Assembly (NCBI RefSeq): GCF_002575655.3
Contig: NC_053037.3
Coordinates: forward strand, 449,593,793 to 449,657,792
Length of the DNA: 64,000 bases
Direction of reading: 5' to 3'
From: Aegilops tauschii subsp. strangulata
Taxonomy: Eukaryota; Streptophyta; Magnoliopsida; Poales; Poaceae
Shown here: positions 20,113-31,573 of the stretch, in pieces
Layout: each line of letters starts with the position of its first letter
Position numbering within the stretch: position 1 is the stretch's first letter
Position numbers and translations under genes: made by a program
The notes under the pieces: generated by a model
What the model saw: only the letters and a program-made list of their open reading frames with translations
Told to the model about the DNA's origin: nothing
The model's database searches: none

Positions 20113-23015
20113 GCATCATTGAAATTGCCTAGCTAGGGGCGTTAAATGTTAGCGCTTGTTGGGAGGCAACCCAATTTTATTTTTGTTCTTTGCTTTTTGC
20201 TCCTGTTTAGTAATAAATAGTTATTATGGCCTCTGGTTATCTATGGTTTTATGTTTTAATTAGTGTTTGTGCCAAGTAGAACCTTTGGGAAGACTTGGGT
20301 GAAGTCTTTATGATCTTGCTGTAAAAAACAGAAACTTTTCCGCTCACGAGATTAGCTGCCATTTTTTACTGGCAAGAGATTTTAGCTTGATTATTTTTGC
20401 AGATGATTAATAGACAAATTCCTCAGGTCCACCAATTTATTTCAGAATTGTTGGAGTTACAGAAGTATTCGAATGATACAGATTACTACAGACTCTTCTG
20501 TTTTTGACAGATTCTGTTTTCTATGTGTTATTTGCTTATTTTGATGAATCTATGAGTATTATCGGAGGGTATGAACCACAGAGAAGTTGGAATACAGTAG
20601 ATATTACACCAATATGAATTTCGAATGAGTTCACAACAGCACCTAAGTGGTGGTTTTATTTTTTTATACTAACGGAGCTTACGAGTTTTCTGTTAAGTTT
20701 TGTGTTGTGAAGTTTCCATGTTTTGGGTAAAGATTCGATGGACTATGGAATAAGGAGTGGTAAGAGCCTAAGCTTGGGGATGCCCAAGGCACCCAAAGGT
20801 AATATTCAAGGACAACCAAGAGCCTAAGCTTGGGGATGCCCCAGATGGCTTCCCCTCTTTCGTCTTTGTTCATCGGTAACTTTACTTGGAGCTATATTTT
20901 TATTCACCACATGATATGTGTTTTGCTTGGAGCATCATTTTATTTTGTTTTGTTTTGCTTGCTGTTTGAATAAAATACCAAGACCTGAAATTCTTAAATG
21001 TTACATAGTCTTCACATAGTTGCATAATTATTCGACTACTCATTGATCTTCACTTATATCTTTCGGAGTAGTTTGTCATTTGCTCTAGTGCTTCACTTAT
21101 ATCTTTTAGAGACCGACGGTGGTTTTATTTTGAAGAAATAGATGAAATCTCATGCCTCAATTATATTATTTTGAGAGTCTTTAAGAACAACATGGTAATT
21201 TGCTTTGGTTATGAAACTAGTCCTAATATGATAGGCATCCAAGATGAGTATAATAAAAAATCATATAAAGTGCATCGAATACTATGAGAAGTTTGATACT
21301 TGATAATTGGTTTGAGATATAACGATGGTGATATTAGAGTCATGCTAGTTGAGTAATTCAGAAATTGAGAAATACTTGTGTTGTGGTTTGCAAGTCCCGT
21401 AGCATGCACGTATGGTAACCGTTGTGTGACAAATTTGAAGCATGAAGTGTTCTTTGATTGCTTTCCTTATGAGTGGCGGTCGGGGACGAGCGACGGTCTT
21501 TTCCTACCAATCTATCCCCCTAGGAGCATGCACGTAATGCTTGGTTTTCAATGACTTGTAGAGTTTTGCAATAAGTATGTGAGTTCATTATGACTAATGT
21601 TGAGTCCATGGATTATATGCACTCTCACCCTTCCATCATTGGTAGCTTCTTCGGTACCGTGCATTGCCCTTTCTCACCTCGAGAGTTGGTGCAAACTTCG
21701 CCGGTGCATCCAAACCCCGTGATATGATACGCTCTATCACACATAAGCCTCCTTATATATTACTCAAAACAGCCACCATACCTACCTATTATGGCATTTC
21801 CATAGCCATTCCGAGATATATTGCCATGCAACTTTCCACCGTTTCATTTATTATGACACGCTTCATCATTGTCATATTGCCATGCATGATCATGTAGTTG
21901 ACATCGTATTTGTGGCAAAGCCACCTTCATAATTCTTTCATACATGTCACTCTTGATTAATTGCACATCCCGGTACACCGCGGGAGGCATTCACATAGAG
22001 TCATATTTTGTTCTAAGTATTGAGTTGTAATTCTTGAGTTGTAAGTAAATAAAAGTGTGATGATCTTCATTATTAGAGCATTGTCCCATGTGAGGAAAGG
22101 ATGATGGAGACTGTGATTCCCCCACAAGTCGGGATGAGACTCCGGACGAAGAGAAAAAAGAAAAAAAAGGAAGAGAAAGGCCAAATAATAAAAAAGAAGG
22201 CCCAAAAAACAAAAAAACAAAAAATGAGAGAAAAAGAGAGAAGGGACAATGCTACTATCCTTTTACCACACTTGTGCTTCAAAGTAGCACCATGATCTTC
22301 ATGATAGAGAGTCTCCTATGTTGTCACTTTCATATACTAGTGGGAATTTTTCATTATAGAACTTGGCTTGTATATTCCAACAATGGGCTTCCTCAAATGC
22401 CCGGTCTTCTTGAGCAAGCAAGTTGGATGCACACCCACTTAGTTTCTTTTTTTGAGCTTTCATACATTTATAGCTCTAGTGCATCGGTTGCATGGCAATC
22501 CCTACTCCTCGCATTGATATCAATTGATGGGCATCTCCATAGCCCGTTGATTAGCCGCGTCAATGTGAGACTTTCTCCTTTTTTGTCTTCTCCACACAAC
22601 CTCCATCATCATATTCTATTCCACCCATAGTGCTATGTCCATGGCTCGCGCTCATGTATTGCATGGAAGTTGAAAGAGTTTGTGAATACTAAAGTATGAA
22701 ACAATTGGTTTGCTTGTCATCGGGGTTGCGCATGATGGGAGCATTTTGTGTGACGAAAATGAAGCATGGCAACACTATATGATTTTGTAGGGATTAGCTT
22801 TCTTTAGCTATGTTATTTTGATAAGACATAATTGCTTGGTTAGTATGCTTGAAGTATTATTATTTTTATGTCAATATTAAACTTTTGTCTTGGATCTTTC
22901 GGATCTGAACATTCATGCCACAATAAGGAAAATTATATTGATAAATATGTTAGGTAGCATTCCACATCAAAAATTCTGTATTTATCATTTACCTACTCGA
23001 GGACGAGCAGGAATT
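20113..23015 (+). other. Non-coding internal region of the Sabrina/WHAM-like element
   Basis: No gag-pol enzyme is visible in six frames. Two copies of AAGAGCCTAAGCTTGGGGATGCCC lie near 20763 and 20819. The rest is AT-rich with short, unrelated ORFs, including a run translating to poly-Lys (22140-22245). This absence of pol is the reason for calling the element non-autonomous. Confidence 0.65.
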
Positions 23016-23030
23016 AAGCTTGGGGATGCT
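23016..23030 (+). promoter_or_regulatory. Polypurine-tract region of the Sabrina/WHAM-like element
   Basis: AAGCTTGGGGATGCT abuts the 3' LTR (TGATACG at 23031). The same 14-mer occurs four more times inside the element (19438, 19510, 20770, 20826). Confidence 0.6.
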
Positions 23031-24726
23031 TGATACGTCTCCAACGTATCTATAATTTTTGATTGTTCCATGCTATTATATTATCAATCTTGGATGTTTT
23101 ATATGCATTTGTATGCTATTTTATATGATTTTTGGGACTAACCTATTAACCTAGAGCCCAGTGCCAGTTTGTGTTTTTTCCTTGTTTTTGAGTATCGCAG
23201 AAAAGGAAAACCAAACGGAGTCCAATTGACCTGAAATTTCACAGAGATTATTTTTGGACCAGAAGAAGCCCACGGAGCATCGGAGATGGGCCAGAAGAGT
23301 CCCGAGGCACCCACGAGGGTGGGGGCGTGCCCTACCCCCCTGGCCGCGCCCCCTACCTCGTGGCCACCTCGGAGATGCCCCTGACTTGTTCCCGATGCCA
23401 AAACCTCTTATATATACAGAAACCCCCAGAACATAACCTAGATCGGGAGTTCCGCCACCGCAAGCCTCTGTAGCCACCAAAAACCAATTGGGGACCTGTT
23501 CCGGCACCCTGCCGCAGGGGGAATCCCTCACCGGTGGCCATCTTCATCATCCCGGCGCTCTCCATGACGAGGAGGGAGTAGTTCACCCTCGGGGCTGAGG
23601 CTATGTACGAGTAGCTATGTGCTTGATCTCTCTCTCTCTCTCTCTCTCGTGTTCTTGATTTGGCACGATCTTGATGTATCGCGAGCTTTGCTATTATAGT
23701 TGGATCTTATGATGTTTCTCCCCCTCTACTCTCTTGTAGTGGATTGAGTTTTCCCTTTGAAGTTATCTTATCGGATTGAGTCGTTAAGGATTTGAGAACA
23801 CTTGATGTATGTCTTGCATGTGCTTATCTGTGGTGACAATGGAATATTCACGTGATCCACTTGATGTATGTTTTGGTGATCAACTTGCGGGTTCAGTGAC
23901 CTTGTGAACTTATGCATAGGGGTTGGCACACCTTTTCGTCTTGACTCTCCGTAGAAACTTTCGGGCACTCTTTGAAGTTCTTTGTGTTGGTTGAATAGAT
24001 GAATCTGAGATTGTGTGATGCATATCGTATAATCATACCCACGGATAGTTGAGGTGACATTGGAGTATCTAGGTGACATTAGGGTTTTGGTTGATTTGTG
24101 TCTTAAGGTGTTATTCTAGTACGAACTCTATGATAGATCGAACGGAAAGAATAGCTTCGTGTTATTTTACTACGGACTCTTGAATAGATTGCTCGGAAAG
24201 AATAACTTTGAGGTGGTTTCGTACCCTACCATAATCTCTTCGTTTGTTCTCCGCTATTAGTGACTTTGGAGTGACACTTTGTTGCATGTTGAGGGATAGT
24301 TATATGACCCAATTATGTTATTATTGTTGAGAGAACTTGCACTAGTGAAAGTATGAACCCTAGGCCTTGTTTCAACGCATTGCAATATCGTTTGTGCTCA
24401 CTTTTATCATTAGTGACCTTGCTGTTTTTATATTTTCAGATTACAAAAACCTATATCTACCATCCATATTGCACTTGTATCACCATCTCTTCGCCGAACT
24501 AGTGCACCTATACAATTTACCATTGTATTGGGTGTGTTGGGGACACAAGAGACTCTTTGTTATTTGGTTGCAGGGTTGCTTGAGAGAGACCATCTTCATC
24601 CTACGCCTCCCACGGATTGATAAACCTTAGGCCATCCACTTGAGGGAAATTTGCTACTGTCCTACAAACATCTGCACTTGGAGGCCCAACAACGTCTACA
24701 AGAAGAAGGTTGTGTAGTAGACATCA
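23031..24726 (+). repeat. 3' LTR of the Sabrina/WHAM-like element
   Basis: 1,696 bp. It is uninterrupted and shows the original sequence across the nested insertion point (ACCCTACCATAATC near 24225). It has an expanded CT run near 23623-23650 compared with the 5' LTR. Confidence 0.88.
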
Positions 24727-25435
24727 CTGCTTTAGCTCTCGCTCGCGCTGCTGCTCTGCTCTTGCTCTCCGTCCCCTGCCTGGTGTTCTCTTGCTCTTCC
24801 TCTTGCTCGCGCTGCTGCTCTCGGTCTTGCTCTTGCTTGCGATGCTGCTCCGATTTGGCTACACTTCAGTCGACTGAATTGACTTTTGGGTCAGTCAATT
24901 TTCAAGGGGTGGGGGGGCTCGCCAGAGTTAAGGAAGAACCAGCCGCAACGGGGAGGGGGGCTCACCGGAGAGGTACCTCACTATCTATCTTAGGGGTCAG
25001 GGTGAGGGCGGTGGTCGCCGGCGGTGGCGGGGCGGTGGCGTGGGGATTGCCGGAGAAAAAGCTCGGCACTGGGGGGCCTAGAGGGATATCCGGGGCAGCG
25101 GCAGACCAGCAGTGGGGAGTGGTTTCGGGGCGGGCTGGGCTGGGGGGCGGCGGTTTTGGGTGGTGTTGGTCGACTGATGCTACTACACGACCAGCGGCCC
25201 GGGCTCTCGCACGCGCGGCTGCTACTACTTTTCTACTACTAGTGCGTTCAGTTTTGACAGTAAAATTCAGTTTCGACAGCAAAATTTAGTTTCGACAGTT
25301 AAGTTCAGTTTCGACAGTTAAATTCAGTTTCGACAGTTAAGTTCAGAGATGAGCGGTTGATGTATTTTACACCTAGACCTTTGTGGTTATGTATTTTACG
25401 TCATCTATTGGAGATGCTATTAGAATTCCACTCAG

Positions 25436-25656
25436 GTTAACGTTGTCTCTCTTGTCTTGCTTTGGCCTCGGCGTCGTACAACTCACCGGAGCTGCTCCAA
25501 CGACGAAACACTCCATCACAGCAGAGCAGTACCCCGGGCTCCATCTCAAGATGCCTAAGATCTTCTTCCCCTCCTACTACAGCAAAGTGAGCCGGATCAT
25601 CCTCACCGACCAACCCAATCACGCTGAGATCGACATGGCTTCGCCAAAGAGGTTGT
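25436..25656 (+). pseudogene. Left copy, second exon-like cassette
   Basis: Encodes a protein-like stretch with SCFGLGVVQLTGAAPTTKH, SITAEQYPGLHLKMPKIFFP and DQPNHAEIDMASPKR, then a possible splice donor in AAAGAGGTTGT (25646). It is the best preserved of three cassettes in this arm and matches the right arm cassette (GAAPTTELSITAEQYPRRHL, QRPQIFFP, QPNDAEVDKAMPKR). Conservation of amino acids across indel-rich DNA suggests descent from a real exon. The product is not recognised. Confidence 0.5.
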
Positions 25657-26454
25657 ACACTTGTTGCATCTCTTTTTTACTCTACATGTTATATATATTG
25701 TCCACTGAGCACACGTAGTAACGTGAAATACGATTAGTTTCTCCTACTATATGATAAGAAGTGAGGTACCAGGCAACTTAGCTATCCGTGATGGACTCTC
25801 TTGAACGCCATCATTATTTATCTCTGCGCGTTTGAGCTGTGCATTTGTCGATGGGCCTGGGAGTTGAGCTAGTAGGGCAGTGGCCTGGGTCCAAAGTAGA
25901 AGAAGTGGCACAAAAATATTTTTTGAGAGTAGACTTTTCCTTGCTCAAGCCGCCTACTAGAATCGCTAGTGCTTGAAAGGAAAAGTGAAGTAAAAACATA
26001 GGAATTGGAAAGTTTCCTATGGTACTACTACTCATGAATTTGGTTCAAAGGAATGGAGCAAAGGAAAACTATACGATTTGTTCCTTTAGTGTCTCCTTGA
26101 AAGAAAAATCATAGGAATTTTAATATCCACTTGTCCTCCTTTTCAAATTCCTATTCATGAAGCACAAGACTAGGATATAGTAGCATAATAGCATTATAAC
26201 CGTACATTTTCTTGTGGTTTGACTTAATCTCACCATGCTTCTTTGCATCCTGTGATCTTCCAATTCTTGTGAACCAAACACCCAGATTGGAGGAAATCCT
26301 GTGTTTTTAAATTCTCTGTTTTGCACGCGCATTCCTATCGTATTACTCCGTATTTCCTATCCCTGCGTTGTTAGAATCCTCCAATTCAAGCGAGCCCTTA
26401 CAGAATTACTTCTCTTACAGATAGTTGTCAAAGAAAACCTTGTATGGTTTGTCC

Positions 26455-26651
26455 CGCTCCTGCTGCGCCGTCGTCCACCCTAGCTCAGCTGCTCCAACGA
26501 CAGAAGGGTCCAGCAGAGCAGGGATCCGGCCTCCAGACTGTCTTTCGCCGCCTCAGATCTTCTTCCCCGCTGCGGGCAGCCATGACAACTGCATTACCAT
26601 CATCAACCGAGCAGATGACCTCGAGGACTACACGGGTCCGCAAGAGAGGTC
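26455..26651 (+). pseudogene. Left copy, third exon-like cassette
   Basis: Contains SSAAPTTEGSSRAG, PPQIFFPAAGS and ITIINRADDLEDYTGP, ending in CAAGAGAGGTCAC, the same donor-like position as the other cassettes. The DNA word AGCTGCTCCAACGACAG links it to the second cassette. It matches the right arm around 31727-31900 on the minus strand. Confidence 0.45.
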
Positions 26652-27019
26652 ACACTCTTTCGTGTCTCCTTACGTTATGCATCGCTTAATATTACATGCT
26701 ACTTTATCGTCCTGTTCACCGATTAGACTCTGAGTCAGCTCCAAACTAATGGTCAAACCTGAGTTTTTAAATGGTCGTGGGGTACATATCGGGGCCGCAA
26801 TCAATAGTATCTATCTACTATCTGGTTAATCTCTGGTGTCTACTATGAGTTTCATGTTGGGCGGGAAACAAACAGTAAAGATGCCATTATCTGTATTTTT
26901 TAACTGAGCCATTATCTGCCTGCTTTCATTGGTTTCGGGTCTATCCATAGGTTGCTACCATCACTCTGGATTTTTGCATGCACTCCATACATAATCTCAC
27001 TATGTTTTATTCCTATGCA

Positions 27020-28215
27020 TGTCAGTTATTGTACACAATGGAACTGAACATGTAGAGCAAAAGAGACGAGCCTTGTGTGGCAATAAAATTTCATGCAGAC
27101 GTCGCTCCATGGTAGGCGCAAAGGCAGCCCCCCTCCGCCCATTTTGGATTGTAATCAAGAGGAAGATATCTGTTCTGAGGGGATTCAGAAGGAGAAGACC
27201 ACTCCTATTTACCCCCTGAGGTCTTCGCTCTAACTTGGCATGCTGATGTTGGTTATATCATGCATATGGTGCCTTGCATTGCTCACTTTATACATCAAAT
27301 ATGTCATCTGCTTAGTTTAGACATGCTTTGTGTGAATGCCATCTATTTAGTTTATTCACCGTTTATGTGAATTATGCAACGCCATCTTGTTTAGCCAGGC
27401 ATCATATATGTGAATTTTGCAATGCCATCCTGCTTAGCCAGTCATCTTATATGTGAATTATATTAGGCCATCCTTTTTTTGGCTAGGTATTACATTTGTC
27501 AACAATGTTAGTACATTCAACTACTCTTCGTGTGCATCAGCCTTTTGACACAGTGATGGAAAATTCTGGGGAGAAAACAAGGTCTTCAGAGTAGACTATG
27601 CTATCTGATGAAGTGCATATCTCGCTGGTTATGGATAGCTCCTCAGAGGAGGATTCAGAGACAGATGACCAGTCCTATTCCCCCCCCCCCCCCCCGAGGT
27701 GTATGCTCTAACTTGGCAGGGTTATGTTGCTCATATCGTGTGTATGGTGTCTGGCATTGCTATGTCATTTGATTAGTTTAGACATGCTTTGTGTGAATGC
27801 CACCTGTTTAGTGTCTCATTACCATATATGTGAATTATGCATTGCCATCTTGTTGCAAGACATTATATATGTGAATTATGCAATGATATCTTGTTCCAAA
27901 GGCATTATATATGTGAATTATCCAATGCCATGTTATTTAGCCAACCATCATGTATGTGAATTATATCATGCTATCATTTTTTGTATTACGTGTTCCATTT
28001 GTCGACAACTTTTGTATATTCAACTACTCTTCCTGTGCATCAGCCATTTGAAGCGGTGATGGAAGTATCTGGAGTGAAAATAAGGTATTCAGAGCGGACA
28101 ATGCTACCTGCTGAAGCAGACATCTTGCTGGTTACAGAGAGCTCCTCAGAGGAGGATTCAGAGAATGATGACCACTCCTATTTCCCCCCTGAGGTCTATG
28201 CTCAAACTTGGCAGG
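27020..28215 (+). pseudogene. Three tandem diverged exon modules of a CACTA-borne gene (SSSEEDSE...PPEVYALTWQ)
   Basis: The module is seen three times: about 27020-27240, 27541-27720 and 28044-28215. The second and third start after a TGTGCATCAG acceptor with CC(T/A)TTTGA, and contain ESSSEEDSENDDHSYFPPEV or its variant, then ALTWQ and a GGGTTAT donor. The first module is damaged but still reads DSEGEDHSYLPPEVFALTW. The second has a TAG early and a long C run that lengthens the Pro stretch. The introns between modules are also similar to each other. The function is unknown; the acidic Ser/Glu/Asp motif resembles a phospho-acceptor region, but that is only composition. Confidence 0.55.
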
Positions 28216-28735
28216 GTTATATTACCCATGTCATGCATGTTGTCTTGCATTGCTTAGTTTTTACATCATATATGGATTGCCATCTGCTTACTTGCTTACT
28301 ATATAAATCATATATTTGAATTATATCATGCCATCATGTTTACGTACACAGCATCTATCTGAATTATGGCATGGCAGCCCATTTAATAAAGACATCATAT
28401 AGCTATATCATCTCATCCTGTTTAGTGTTTACAGTCATCATATTTTGAATTATGTCATTCTATCCGTGAATTATATCATGCTATCATGTTTCCATAGGCG
28501 GCATGTATGTGAATTATGGCATGCCAACCTATTTAATAAACACATTATATAGTTATATCATGTCATCCTGTTTACATAGTCGTCATATTTTGAACTATGT
28601 CTTTCCATCTTTTTTACTTAGCCATCATAATGTGAAATTGTGTCATGCTATCCTGTTTAGTTAGCCATCATATATGTGAAATCTTGTTGTGCTATCCTGT
28701 TTAGTTAGACAACATAAATGTGAATTATTTCAAGC
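27290..28735 (+). repeat. ~40-bp degenerate repeats filling the introns (CATCATATATGTGAATTAT)
   Basis: CATCATATATGTGAATTATG with CCATCCTGTTTAGCCAG recurs many times at 27330-27480, 27800-27990 and 28290-28735, in head-to-tail order with variable length. It lies only between the exon modules. Confidence 0.65.
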
Positions 28736-28814
28736 CCTCTTTTATTCCCCACTATCCATTGCACTTGTCTATCATACAAAGTTTGTACATTCAATTATTT
28801 TTCTTGTTTATCAG

Positions 28815-29177
28815 CCATTTGAATTGGAGAGGGTGATGGCAGTATCTAAGGGAGTAACAACACGGTCTTCAGAAAAGATAGTACTACCAGTTGATGCAGA
28901 TAGAACCACGGTTGTTTTTGCCCAAGAATCAGCCCCACCACACATAACCCAGACTCACGCAGATTGTACCCCTACCCAGTTGGATAGAGAACCAGCTACA
29001 CCCCTTCTAACCCCAACCCCAGCAGATAGTAACTCAGTTCCAGTTGACAGAGCACCGTCTCCACCACAGAGCACCCAAACACGACCAGTTAGTAAGGGAA
29101 CTGCAGTGCCCAAAGCACGAGGACCACCACTCCGAATCCCAACTCAACGCTTAAAGGAGAAGAAGAATTGTTCTCAG
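28815..29177 (+). CDS. CACTA-borne ORF, Pro/Thr-rich exon
   Basis: Follows a TTGTTTATCAG acceptor at 28814, starts PFELERVMAVSKGVTTRSSE and continues open into a low-complexity Pro/Thr region with repeated PTPADSNSVPVDRAP-type units. It ends KEKKNCSQ at a CAG|GTCAG donor (29177). The beginning resembles the preceding modules (PFE..M.VS.G..TRSSE..(M/V)LP.(E/D)AD), so it is a fourth, extended copy of the same exon. The function is unknown. It is likely spliced to the coiled-coil exon downstream, because the frame stops soon after the donor. Confidence 0.5.
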
Positions 29178-29645
29178 GTCAGGTTCTGTAGCTATGGTTC
29201 ATAGTCCTTTGCTCTTGCATAACTGTATTTACTCATACCAACTATTTTCAAATTTGAAGGATGGAATTGAAACTCCAATGGCGCAACATGTATGTTTTAA
29301 ACCTGTTTCTTTAACTGGTTTGCTGTTGTAACTTGCTCTATGTTGATTTCAGTTTCAATTGAATAAACAGTTATGTTCTCATGTCATGCACATTACAAGT
29401 GTTGTTATTGCTCTATAGTTTCCCACACTTATATTCTGTCTATTCTGCTTTGTCTTGAACAAATATTATTTGAACTGTGTGTCTATCTTGATTTGGCAAC
29501 AAAAACTAGAATGATATAGACCATAAAGTGAACATGATACATAGATATATGTTTGTTTCATGCTGTTATCCTGTCCACTTTACTACTGAACTGATTTACC
29601 AAAATGAGTTTCATATACAACATGGTAAACATGTGACGTGTCTGC

Positions 29646-30095
29646 TTGTTTCTCTTTTGGAATGCGGACAAAATATTGGAGAATAGTACCCCGTTATGCA
29701 ATGGTAAAGGAAGTAATGCATATAAGGTTCAAGATAGTGAGACATCCCTGTCGGTCTCCAAGAAAGCTGATAAAAACTATCTTGACGACACTGAGAGAAC
29801 CCAAAAGTCATGTCTTGATGTAGTGTTCGAGTTACTGGCCACTACTACTGGAAGCTCTTCGAACTCGCTGCCTGAATCAGTTCGTCTTCTTGAGTCTCAA
29901 CTTCAAGTTGAAAGACATCGATCAGATGTGCTGCAACAGGAAGCTGAAGGACTGAGGAAGACCCTGCAGAATTCAGATGCATACTTTCTGGTGCAACAGC
30001 AAGTGCTGGAGGATTTAAGCGCCAAACAAGAGAAAGTTAATAAGCTTGCTAAGCATCTTGCCAGCATTATGGGTACCCAGGATATTGTTTCTTGA
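29646..30095 (+). CDS. CACTA-borne ORF, terminal coiled-coil exon
   Basis: Open to the TGA at 30093-30095. The exon start is uncertain: the nominal ATG lies in intron-like sequence, and a splice acceptor near 29680 is more likely. From about residue 50 the sequence is a heptad-like coiled coil: RLLESQLQVERHRSDVLQQE, AEGLRKTLQNSDAYFLV and LEDLSAKQEKVNKLAKHLAS, preceded by a Ser-rich SSSNSLPES linker. This suggests oligomerisation. It would form the C-terminus of the multi-exon gene that starts upstream. CACTA elements often encode a second DNA-binding protein besides transposase; whether this is that protein is inference. Confidence 0.55.
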   Translation: MFLFWNADKILENSTPLCNGKGSNAYKVQDSETSLSVSKKADKNYLDDTERTQKSCLDVVFELLATTTGSSSNSLPESVRLLESQLQVERHRSDVLQQEAEGLRKTLQNSDAYFLVQQQVLEDLSAKQEKVNKLAKHLASIMGTQDIVS

Positions 30096-30389
30096 GCTCT
30101 TCTGAAGTGGTTTTAGTTCTGGACATGTTTTGCTGCGGCGTTTATTTGCACTGGTCGCCAACTTTCACAACCAGTATATATGATATGCGGCTTTGTTCCC
30201 TATATTTGCACTGGTGGCGAACTTTGATGCCCAGTGGATGTAATATGTGTAATAGCCGTGATAGCCTAGCGTAAGTTGCTTGCTTATTTATTTCCTTGTT
30301 GTCTTGTCTATTTGTTTGCTTGTAGTCAGTACAGTTCTTTTTCCGCGGTTTGCTAGTGGCCGCAATAACCTATTTTTTAAAACTAGGCC
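30096..30389 (+). other. 3' flank of the CACTA-borne ORF
   Basis: Contains two versions of a TTTGCACTGGTCGCCAACTTT phrase (30146 and 30206) and no further coding sequence. Probably the 3' UTR. Confidence 0.4.
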
Positions 30390-31320
30390 ACAATGACCAT
30401 GGGCTACATATTTACTGTAGTTACCATGGGCCTCCTACGGGCCGTGGAAACAATGGGCCTTCTAAGGGCCGTAGAAACAATGGGCCTTCTACAGGCCGTA
30501 GCATCAATGGGCCGGCCTTCTACGGGCCGCATTATGGGTCGTAAACGGGCTAGATTTGGAATCGTCTCTTCATGGGCCGACCATAACGGGCCGTCGTTAA
30601 TCGGCCGTATTTGATGACGCTATGAAAACGGGCCAACGGGTTAACGGGCCACAAACGGGCCGATTGTAACCATGGGCTGAATTTGGCCCACAAGCAGAAA
30701 GGGCCAGTAACGGGCCGTAAGTAACCGAATGCTTGAAATAAGCCCAAGAATAAATGGGCCCTGAGAAGGCCGAAAGATAAGATGGGTTGGAAACGGCAAA
30801 TGGAATAATGGGCCGTTAATGGGTATAAAGCGATACACTGTTCATTGCGGGCCAGATTCACCACGGGCCGTTAATGGGCCAAGAGTTACAAATGGCCTCG
30901 TATGGGCCGAAAGACATCATGGGCCATACATGGGCCAGAAGTTACAACGGGCTGGAATCATATTGGACGGCCAAGATGAAGCTACTGGGCTTAATTCCGA
31001 TAGGCCGTAACGGGCTATGAGTTAGCCGGCCGTAAATGGGCTATATACGAACATGTCGTTAATAGGCTTTCCGTGGGCCGGCCCATTACAATTTGACCAA
31101 GTCAAACGGGTCGGCCTTTTCACCGGAATGGGCCTCTGTTGGGCCGTGCCACGTGTCGACCTATCATAGGTGCCTCTTGTCCAATGAATGGATGACATCT
31201 GTCCCAAAGTTGAGCCAACACGTGTTCCCTCTGGCCAATGACAATTTTACACGTGGAAAATCCTCATTGGTCAGGGCTGTTAACGGGTTATCGGATCCAA
31301 AACCGGACCCGATAGCTTAA
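30390..31320 (+). repeat. GGGCC-type subterminal repeat array of the CACTA element
   Basis: Some 40 occurrences of short words such as ATGGGCC, AACGGGCC and GGGCCGTAA on both strands, spaced by 10-30 bases. There is no ORF conservation. The composition differs sharply from the CTGTTCATCCA array of the CACTA end at 5063, so the two ends belong to different CACTA families. Confidence 0.65.
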
Positions 31321-31560
31321 CGACGAACCGATACGGTGGATGCCACGTGTCGGTCACCCTTGACGAAAGCACTTCTATGACGCACGATTTATCGTCATGG
31401 AAGTTTACACTTCCATGGTGATAATTTTGGTAATGTCATGGAACACTTCTACGATAGCACAGGTATGACTATCTTGATTATTTCATAAAATCGTCATGGA
31501 TGTACATGCATGACAGAAAATGTGACCTACTGTGACAAACACATATCATCACGGAAGTGT

Positions 31561-31573
31561 ATTTTTTGTAGTG
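31561..31573 (+). mobile_element. CACTA 3' terminus
   Basis: ATTTTTTGTAGTG; read inwards on the minus strand it is CACTACAAAAAAT. The next base outward (31574, ATTGCTGCCTCG) starts the right inverted arm. Confidence 0.7.

Larger units (their letters stand above)
8264..24726 (+). mobile_element. Sabrina/WHAM-like non-autonomous Gypsy-type LTR retrotransposon (interrupted)
   Basis: LTRs begin TGATACGTCTCCAAC and end GTAGTAGACATCA. The left LTR is 8264-9448 plus 17854-18348, split by a nested element; the right LTR is 23031-24726. Flanking 5-mers are CTACT and CTGCT, a target duplication with one mismatch. A degenerate tRNA-Asp-type primer site lies at 18359, and the AAGCTTGGGGATGC stretch precedes the right LTR. 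The internal region carries a gag-like CCHC protein but no protease, RT or integrase, so it would need proteins from a relative. The family name is from memory of the LTR start. Confidence 0.8.
24727..26801 (+). repeat. Left inverted-repeat arm, inner part
   Basis: Pairs in inverted orientation with 31574 to about 33500. Landmarks in order are CTCTCGCTCGCGCTGCTGC-type low-complexity sequence, repeated CAGTTTCGACAGTTAA phrases (25250-25345), TGTATTTTACGTCATC, the exact 18-mer GGAGCTGCTCCAACGACG (25492) and the final ACATATCGGGGCCGCAAT. The reverse strand of the right arm ends ACATATCGAGGCAGCAAT directly at the CACTA terminus. Divergence is considerable, with many indels. Confidence 0.75.
26802..31573 (+). 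mobile_element. CACTA transposon, 3' portion, with ORF exons, lodged between the inverted arms
   Basis: The right end is ATTTTTTGTAGTG (31561-31573), i.e. an inverted CACTACAAAAAAT terminus, preceded by phrases such as TCGTCATGGATGTACATGC and GACAGAAAATG. A GGGCC-rich subterminal array lies at 30390-31320, and a multi-exon coding region at about 27020-30095. No matching left terminus is found: 26802 starts CAATAGTATC, which is not a convincing CACTA end. No transposase domain is visible, so the 5' half seems lost. The subterminal style suggests a Caspar-like Triticeae family, from memory. Confidence 0.6.

Noticed and set aside
26802..26820. CAATAGTATC as the 5' terminus of the CACTA core
   Set aside because: It lacks the CACTACAAAAA pattern expected as the inverted match of 31561-31573, and no 3-bp duplication is clear.
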